Part shown: piece by piece, positions 5,187 through 7,670 of the stretch
Layout of the letters: every line of letters starts with the position of its first letter
Position numbering within the stretch: position 1 is the stretch's first letter
NCBI GenBank assembly: GCA_025360895.1
Contig: JANYBF010000145.1
Location: forward strand, 1 to 7,670
Source of the DNA: Verrucomicrobiota bacterium
GTDB lineage: Bacteria; Verrucomicrobiota; Verrucomicrobiia; Limisphaerales; JADLHS01
Reading direction: 5' to 3'
Length of the DNA stretch: 7,670 nucleotides
The notes under the pieces: model-generated
Databases searched by the model: none
The model's input: only the letters and a program-made list of their open reading frames with translations
Told to the model about the DNA's origin: nothing
Position numbers and translations under genes: made by a program

Positions 5187-6701
5187 GTGCGACCGCTCAT
5201 TCAGGAAATCGCCACCGGACAGACACCCGAATCGCTCGTGGAACAACTCGCCGGGCAACCGGGAGTCGTATTGCTCCGGAGTGCCGGATTTGATTCGATG
5301 CAGGCGCGCTATTCATTCGTCGCCGCGCAACCGTTCTTGACGTTTCGCTCGTCGGGTTCGCAGTGTGAAATAGGCTCCGGGGTAGCCGCCGACGTGTGGA
5401 GGCGGACGGCCGGAATGCCAGAATCGCTCAATCCGCCGCCTCACGTCGGCGGCTACGTCCAATTCGGCAACCCGTGGCATCTGCTCGACGCGTTGATGGC
5501 GCGCTACGAATTGCTCGACGAGATTGATCTGCCGTTCCCGCTCGGTGGCTGCTTCGGCTACTGGGGTTACGACCTGAAGAATTTCACCGAGCCAAAACTG
5601 CCGCGCCGCGCCGTCAACGATCTCGAACTGCCCGATTGCCACGTCGGTTTCTACGACAGCCTTGTGGTATTCGACCATCGCCTTGGCAAAACCTTTGTGG
5701 TTGCGACGGGTTTGAGTGCCGACGGTTCACGCAGCGAAGCGCGGGCGCGCGGGCAGGCGGAGTTTTGGGCAACACTCTTGGCTGGTAACCCAACGCAAAC
5801 CCTCACTCCGGCTCTCTCCTTTTCGGAAAGGGAGAGGGCCGGGGTGAGGACAGGCGTTTCGTCAAACATCTCCCGAACCGATTTCCTCACCGCCGTCGAA
5901 CGAGTGCAGCGTTACATTCGCGCCGGAGACCTTTACCAGGTGAACCTCGCGCAACGGCTCGCCGCGCCGTGCGAATTCTCCGGCTGGGAACTGTTCGGAC
6001 GTTTGCTTGCCGTTTCGCCCGCACCGTTCGCGGCGTATTTCGATTGCGATGATTTTCAAATCGCCTCTTCGTCGCCGGAACAGTTTCTCCGCCTGAACGG
6101 GTCGCACATCGCCACCCGCCCCATCAAGGGCACGCGTCCGCGCTCGTCGGACGCCACGCGCGACGCGCAGCTCGCTTACGAACTCCAAACCAGCCCGAAG
6201 GAACTGGCGGAACTCGTCATGATCACCGACCTGCTCCGTAACGATCTCGGCCGGGTGTGCGAATTCGGTTCGGTGCAGGTGCCGGAGCTGGCGAAGCTGG
6301 AGCGTTTCGCCCAGGTGCACCATCTCGTCTCGACGATCGAAGGACGGCTGCGAACTGACGTGACGCATTTTGCGGCCCTCGCCTCGTGCTTCCCCGGCGG
6401 CAGCATCACCGGCGCACCCAAGTTTCGCGCGATGGAGGTTATTGACGAACTGGAGACAATCGCGCGCGGACCTTACTGCGGCTGTCACGGCTATCTCGGT
6501 TTCAATCGCGAAAGTCAGTTGAGCATTTCCATCCGGACAGCGATCCGAAAAGGGGATACGGCCTATTTCCACGTCGGCGCGGGCATCGTGGCGGATTCGG
6601 TGGCGGCGGCGGAATATGATGAGACACTCGCGAAGGCCGCTGGTTTTCTCGCCGCACTCCAGTTGGAATCGCGACCCGAACCCGCGCCGCGCAAAGACTG
6701 A
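5187..6701 (+). CDS. pabB: Aminodeoxychorismate synthase component I (PabB) with two in-frame repeat insertions
   Basis: Converts chorismate plus amidotransferase-derived ammonia to 4-amino-4-deoxychorismate for folate synthesis; PabA would be the glutaminase partner. With the GTG start at 5187 the protein has 504 residues, beginning VRPLIQEIA like family N-termini. The N-terminal domain (GYWGYDL, 124-130) is followed by the chorismate-binding domain: QVNLAQRL (251-258), SPEQFL (296-301), PIKGTRPR (312-319), DLLRNDLGRV (348-357), GGSITGAPK (404-412) and GAGIVADS (464-471). Lys314 in PIKGT is characteristic of PabB; TrpE normally has Ala there. Two palindromic repeats are translated within it, about residues 65-93 and 206-223, making it roughly 45 residues longer than it would otherwise be. 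The frame is open upstream to an ATG at 5037, which would add 50 unfamily-like residues and overlap the preceding gene by 49 bp; TTG 5175 is a third option. No pabA or pabC is adjacent. Confidence 0.92.
   Translation: MRPLIQEIATGQTPESLVEQLAGQPGVVLLRSAGFDSMQARYSFVAAQPFLTFRSSGSQCEIGSGVAADVWRRTAGMPESLNPPPHVGGYVQFGNPWHLLDALMARYELLDEIDLPFPLGGCFGYWGYDLKNFTEPKLPRRAVNDLELPDCHVGFYDSLVVFDHRLGKTFVVATGLSADGSRSEARARGQAEFWATLLAGNPTQTLTPALSFSERERAGVRTGVSSNISRTDFLTAVERVQRYIRAGDLYQVNLAQRLAAPCEFSGWELFGRLLAVSPAPFAAYFDCDDFQIASSSPEQFLRLNGSHIATRPIKGTRPRSSDATRDAQLAYELQTSPKELAELVMITDLLRNDLGRVCEFGSVQVPELAKLERFAQVHHLVSTIEGRLRTDVTHFAALASCFPGGSITGAPKFRAMEVIDELETIARGPYCGCHGYLGFNRESQLSISIRTAIRKGDTAYFHVGAGIVADSVAAAEYDETLAKAAGFLAALQLESRPEPAPRKD
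5382..5456. repeat. Palindromic repeat pair inside pabB, read in frame
   Basis: Two 25-bp arms (5382-5406 and 5432-5456) are inverted repeats that match at 23 of 25 positions; each begins, in its own orientation, GTAGCCGCCGACGTG. They flank a 25-bp centre. The core matches the intergenic element at 3417-3502. The element is read through without a stop, giving VAADVWRRT from the left arm and PPPHVGGYV from the right arm, in the N-terminal domain of PabB before the NPWHLLDALMARYE segment. Confidence 0.88.
5801..5849. repeat. Near-perfect hairpin repeat inside pabB (LTPALS...RERAGVR type)
   Basis: Bases 5801-5823 pair with 5827-5849 around a 3-nt loop. All 23 positions pair in RNA: 20 are Watson-Crick and 3 are G-U (5807/5843, 5813/5837, 5820/5830). 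It begins CCTCACTCCGGCTCTCTCC and ends GGGCCGGGGTGAGG, resembling a dispersed palindrome seen in many bacterial genomes. In the pabB frame it encodes LTPALSFSERERAGVRTG; the opposite strand in the matching frame gives almost the same peptide, as expected for a palindrome. It lies in the linker just before the chorismate-binding domain. No T tract follows, so it is not an intrinsic terminator. Confidence 0.92.
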
Positions 6702-6737
6702 GTCCCTTTGCCATTCTGCTCTCCAACCCGTGGACAG

Positions 6738-7670
6738 CTATTTAGCGTCTGTATCCTTGATCGCTAAATGCTCCAACGCCGCCGGGTCGGCGCCGGCAGC
6801 CCAGGCAATACCGCGCAACGCTAGAATGCGGAACAACGGATCGTCCAAGGTCCAGGTGTAATGCCCCAGGATGCTCGCAAAGACGCGGCCTTTGCCTTTT
6901 TGAAATGTCCACATCAACGGGCGTGCTTCGTCGTCAACAGTCGCGGTCGCGAGCACCTCAACCTTCTTCGAGTCCCCGGTCAAAGGCCAATAGGGTTCAT
7001 CGAGCAGGTGGAGGGTGGCGGGCAATCCACGGGTGATGGCGTTGTCGGCCGGTGCGACGAGGTTCAGATCGAGCGGCATGTGGCGATACTTCGTGCGCGG
7101 TGAGGCGTAGGAGGCGAGGCCAGTCCGCTCGGCCAGCAAATCCGCCTGATCGTTGCCAATCGTCGCCGAGTGTAACAAAACCATGCCGCCGCCCCGGGCC
7201 AGAAAGCCGTCCAACTGGCCGAGTCGCTCTGGGTTCCAGTCATGATTCCAAAAATAAAAAACCATCACCCCGGCCTGTAGAAATTGCTCCGGTGATGGCC
7301 AGTCCCACGCGTCACTAACCTTGGCCTTCGGCTCCAGCAACGCGTGCCATTGCTTCTGCCACGCGGGATAATCATGCTGCCCCGGCCCATGGTCTTGTTT
7401 CCCCGCCACCAAAACGACGTTCAAGGTTGAGGCATTTTCTCCGGGTCCGGTGGACAAAATCTTTTTGACCTCGGCGCGTGTGCGCTTCGGCGGTTCGTGG
7501 AGCAGAAAAGTCAGCAGGTCGCGGACTTGCCCGTCACTCAAAGGGTCCAATAGCCCGGCGGGCATGAGCGATAGCGAGCTGGGGTGTAGTTCTTTTACGT
7601 CCGGCGTGCGAACAATCGTTTCTTTTCCGTCAGCCGTCACGAAGTGTAACGAGTCAGCGTCTTGACTGCG
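6738..7670 (-). CDS. Haem-binding-domain tail fused to ThuA-like domain (N-terminus beyond right edge)
   Basis: The frame is open from base 7670 to the TAG at 6738, giving 310 visible residues. A GTG at 7640 is in frame, but the coding sequence clearly extends upstream of it, so it is not the start. Residues 1-60 (VTADGKETIV, DVKELHPSSLSLMPAGLLDP, LSDGQVRDLLTFLL) match the end of the haem-binding domain found in large secreted planctomycete/verrucomicrobial proteins; the CxxCH site would lie outside the window. After a short linker, residues 84-295 form a ThuA-like (trehalose utilisation, glutamine-amidotransferase-like fold) domain: VVLVAGKQDHGPGQHDYP, VFYFWNHDW, GGGMVLLHSA, and the C-terminal KGRVFASILGHYTWTLDDPL followed by FRILALRGIAWAAG. 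ThuA domains are tied to sugar metabolism without a firmly known reaction. The gene converges on pabB, with 36 bp between stop codons and no clear terminator there. Confidence 0.85.
   Translation of the reverse strand, partial: RSQDADSLHFVTADGKETIVRTPDVKELHPSSLSLMPAGLLDPLSDGQVRDLLTFLLHEPPKRTRAEVKKILSTGPGENASTLNVVLVAGKQDHGPGQHDYPAWQKQWHALLEPKAKVSDAWDWPSPEQFLQAGVMVFYFWNHDWNPERLGQLDGFLARGGGMVLLHSATIGNDQADLLAERTGLASYASPRTKYRHMPLDLNLVAPADNAITRGLPATLHLLDEPYWPLTGDSKKVEVLATATVDDEARPLMWTFQKGKGRVFASILGHYTWTLDDPLFRILALRGIAWAAGADPAALEHLAIKDTDAK

Noticed and set aside
5801..5849. Hairpin as an intrinsic terminator
   Set aside because: It lies inside an intact coding frame and no T tract follows on either strand.
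5862..6572. Minus-strand open frame of 236 codons opposite pabB
   Set aside because: Antisense to the conserved catalytic domain of PabB and Arg-rich without motifs.
6702..6737. Bidirectional terminator between the convergent stop codons
   Set aside because: I could not find a stable stem with a T tract in these 36 bases.

Overview
The window looks like a piece of a GC-rich chromosome from the Planctomycetota-Verrucomicrobiota group, most likely a verrucomicrobial (Pedosphaera/Limisphaerales-like) organism. This is inferred from gene content: secreted PQQ-type sugar dehydrogenases, a 'PVC-type' haem-domain tail fused to a ThuA domain, an exported SAM-methyltransferase, starts without clear Shine-Dalgarno sequences, and short GTAGCnGCCGACGT-type palindromic repeats. 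No rRNA, tRNA, CRISPR array, transposase or phage gene is visible. Coding density is high.

Layout. The left third (1-2569) is on the minus strand and reads right to left: a TrmN6-like adenine methyltransferase (2569-1724), a full secreted PQQ-dependent sugar (Asd/glucose-sorbosone type) dehydrogenase (1642-416), and the first 112 codons of a second, paralogous dehydrogenase that leaves the window on the left (336-1). The two dehydrogenases are a tandem duplication that includes their upstream DNA. A 91-bp divergent gap (2570-2660) separates this block from a plus-strand block: an exported class I methyltransferase (2661-3395), a 211-bp intergenic region holding a degenerate inverted repeat, then a probable operon of a LOG/TIGR00730 phosphoribohydrolase-like protein (3607-4290), an unrecognised conserved-looking protein (4303-5085) and PabB, aminodeoxychorismate synthase component I (about 5187-6701). 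The right end is a convergent minus-strand gene (7670-6738), open at the edge, that carries the end of a haem-binding domain followed by a ThuA-like domain.

Working together. The secreted dehydrogenases and the haem/ThuA protein fit periplasmic oxidation or processing of sugars. PabB supplies 4-amino-4-deoxychorismate for folate; its partners PabA and PabC are not in the window. The LOG protein and the hypothetical protein share its transcription direction, but no pathway link is evident.

Main observation: pabB contains two unrelated palindromic repeat elements, both read through in frame and both outside the catalytic motifs. One (5382-5456) appears to belong to the same family as the intergenic inverted repeat at 3417-3502. 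The other (5801-5849) folds as a 23-bp hairpin with a 3-nt loop. The gene therefore seems to have absorbed two repeat insertions into its protein product.
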